Assembly: GCF_004217045.1 (NCBI RefSeq)
Contig: NZ_SGXM01000001.1
Coordinates: forward strand, 1,426,001-1,490,000
DNA: 64,000 nt
Reading direction: 5' to 3'
From: Cupriavidus agavae
Lineage (GTDB): Bacteria; Pseudomonadota; Gammaproteobacteria; Burkholderiales; Burkholderiaceae
In this document: positions 63,402 through 64,000 of the stretch, piece by piece
Numbering within the stretch: the stretch's first letter is position 1
Layout: each line of letters starts with the position of its first letter
Translations under genes and position numbers: made by a program
The notes under the pieces: generated by a model
The model's database searches: none
Told to the model about the DNA's origin: nothing
The model's input: the letters and a program-made list of their open reading frames with translations, nothing else

Positions 63402-64000
63402 GGTCCTGCCCTCCTTGCGTGACCGCCACCGCTCACATCGCGGGCATGGCGCAGGGTGTCGACCAGCTCGCCCCAGGCCGCCTGGTGATGCGCCGTCCGT
63501 CGCCGCAAGCTCCGATGGAAGGCATCGGCGGCACCCGGCGCGAGCACGGTTTGCAGCACGGCCAGCGGATCGAAATCGTTTGCATTGGCCACCCACTCCG
63601 GCAGGCCAAGGTCTTCATAGGCGCCGAAACCCTTGCGCTCATAGCTCAGGTGGAACGCCGGCACGCCGGCCAGCACGGATTCCAAGGCACCGTGCAGCCG
63701 CACCGACACCACGGCGTCCGGGCGGTCGTTGCGCAGCAGATCGCGCAGCGTGCCAGCCGGCTCGATGCCGAGGCTGCGGTAGTACCGCGCGTCGTCATTG
63801 CCGCGCACGGCGCTCTGCACGGCGAAGCTGATGCGGCATTCGCGCCCGAGCAGGTCGATCAGCCGGCGGGTCTGGGCGCGGTACTCCTGCCGGCGCGCGG
63901 CGCCCCATGCCGGGGCCTCGCGCAGCACCATCGCCACGTGCCGCACCGTTGTCGGGGTGGCGTCCGGCGTCGCCGACGCCAGCTGGTTTCCCAGCGCGAG
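63395..64000 (-). CDS. Polysaccharide pyruvyl transferase family protein (5' end outside window)
   Basis: The frame is open to the window edge, so the N-terminus is missing and about 200 residues remain. VSVRLHGALESVLAGVPAFH followed by LSYERKGFGAYEDLGL is the C-terminal hallmark of the PS_pyruv_trans family (R-x-H-x-x-x-x-A, then P-x-x-x-x-Y-x-x-K). It uses phosphoenolpyruvate to decorate sugars with ketal pyruvate, adding negative charge to surface polysaccharide. Translationally coupled to the flippase. Confidence 0.75.
   Translation of the reverse strand, partial: LALGNQLASATPDATPTTVRHVAMVLREAPAWGAARRQEYRAQTRRLIDLLGRECRISFAVQSAVRGNDDARYYRSLGIEPAGTLRDLLRNDRPDAVVSVRLHGALESVLAGVPAFHLSYERKGFGAYEDLGLPEWVANANDFDPLAVLQTVLAPGAADAFHRSLRRRTAHHQAAWGELVDTLRHARDVSGGGHARRAGPC

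Noticed and set aside
1..64000. CRISPR arrays, rRNA genes, intact insertion sequences
   Set aside because: No regularly spaced repeats of CRISPR type, no rRNA sequence and no transposase or terminal inverted repeats were seen in the window.

Overview
The window is GC-rich, densely coded chromosome from a betaproteobacterium, almost certainly a Cupriavidus (Burkholderiales, Ralstonia group). The strongest evidence is the linked phaC-phaA-phaB-phaR block with a BktB-type beta-ketothiolase about 4.5 kb downstream. Its proteins closely resemble those I remember from Cupriavidus necator. The OmpR/EnvZ pair, mfd beside ispDF, and bamD-rluD-pgeF-phaC fit the same group. Taxonomy is inferred from gene content only.

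Layout. 1-3341: the 3' part of a large autotransporter gene, then heptosyltransferase waaC. 3542-9142: an accessory island between an initiator tRNA-Met and a tRNA-Leu. It holds a WYL-like/BRCT protein, a membrane acyltransferase and a divergent GNAT enzyme, all of less GC-rich composition. It also holds decayed P2-type phage genes (D, R, S fragments), an intact unrecognised gene just after the S remnant, a Phd/VapC-type toxin-antitoxin pair, and an integrase C-terminus next to tRNA-Leu. 9343-22638: a catabolic cluster with an ACS-family MFS carrier, two amidases, DUF2848 and DUF3830 proteins, a GntR/FCD regulator, an M20 amidohydrolase and a complete dipeptide-type ABC importer. It probably takes up and hydrolyses an amide or N-carbamoyl compound; the substrate cannot be read from sequence.

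22680-33952: an RND efflux pump with its lipoprotein adaptor, a squalene-synthase-like protein, a second M20 amidohydrolase, a small secreted protein, OmpR/EnvZ, and a citrate-type MFS carrier. 34198-45774: AhpC-type peroxiredoxin and AhpD, a GNAT enzyme, ispF/ispD, mfd, argE, serB, and a Fur-box-preceded membrane operon ending in a PepSY protein. 45850-60176: metC-type lyase, a secreted protein with a likely TTG start, bktB, rimO, a repetitive coiled-coil protein, phaR, phaB, phaA, phaC, a small membrane protein, pgeF, rluD and bamD. 60390-64000: the edge of a surface polysaccharide cluster (initiating sugar transferase, polymerase-like membrane protein, flippase, pyruvyltransferase cut by the window end).

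The polymer genes form a coherent unit. PhaA or BktB condenses acyl-CoAs, PhaB reduces the product, PhaC polymerises it, and PhaR represses and senses the granule. A perfect 20-bp palindrome of CTGC/GCAG type upstream of phaR is a likely autoregulatory site. PhaC carries an unusual Phe-Pro-Asn-Gly repeat insertion. The best candidates for undescribed biology are the intact gene at the phage S-gene cargo site, the WYL-like/BRCT protein, and the DUF2848/DUF3830 amide-catabolic cluster.
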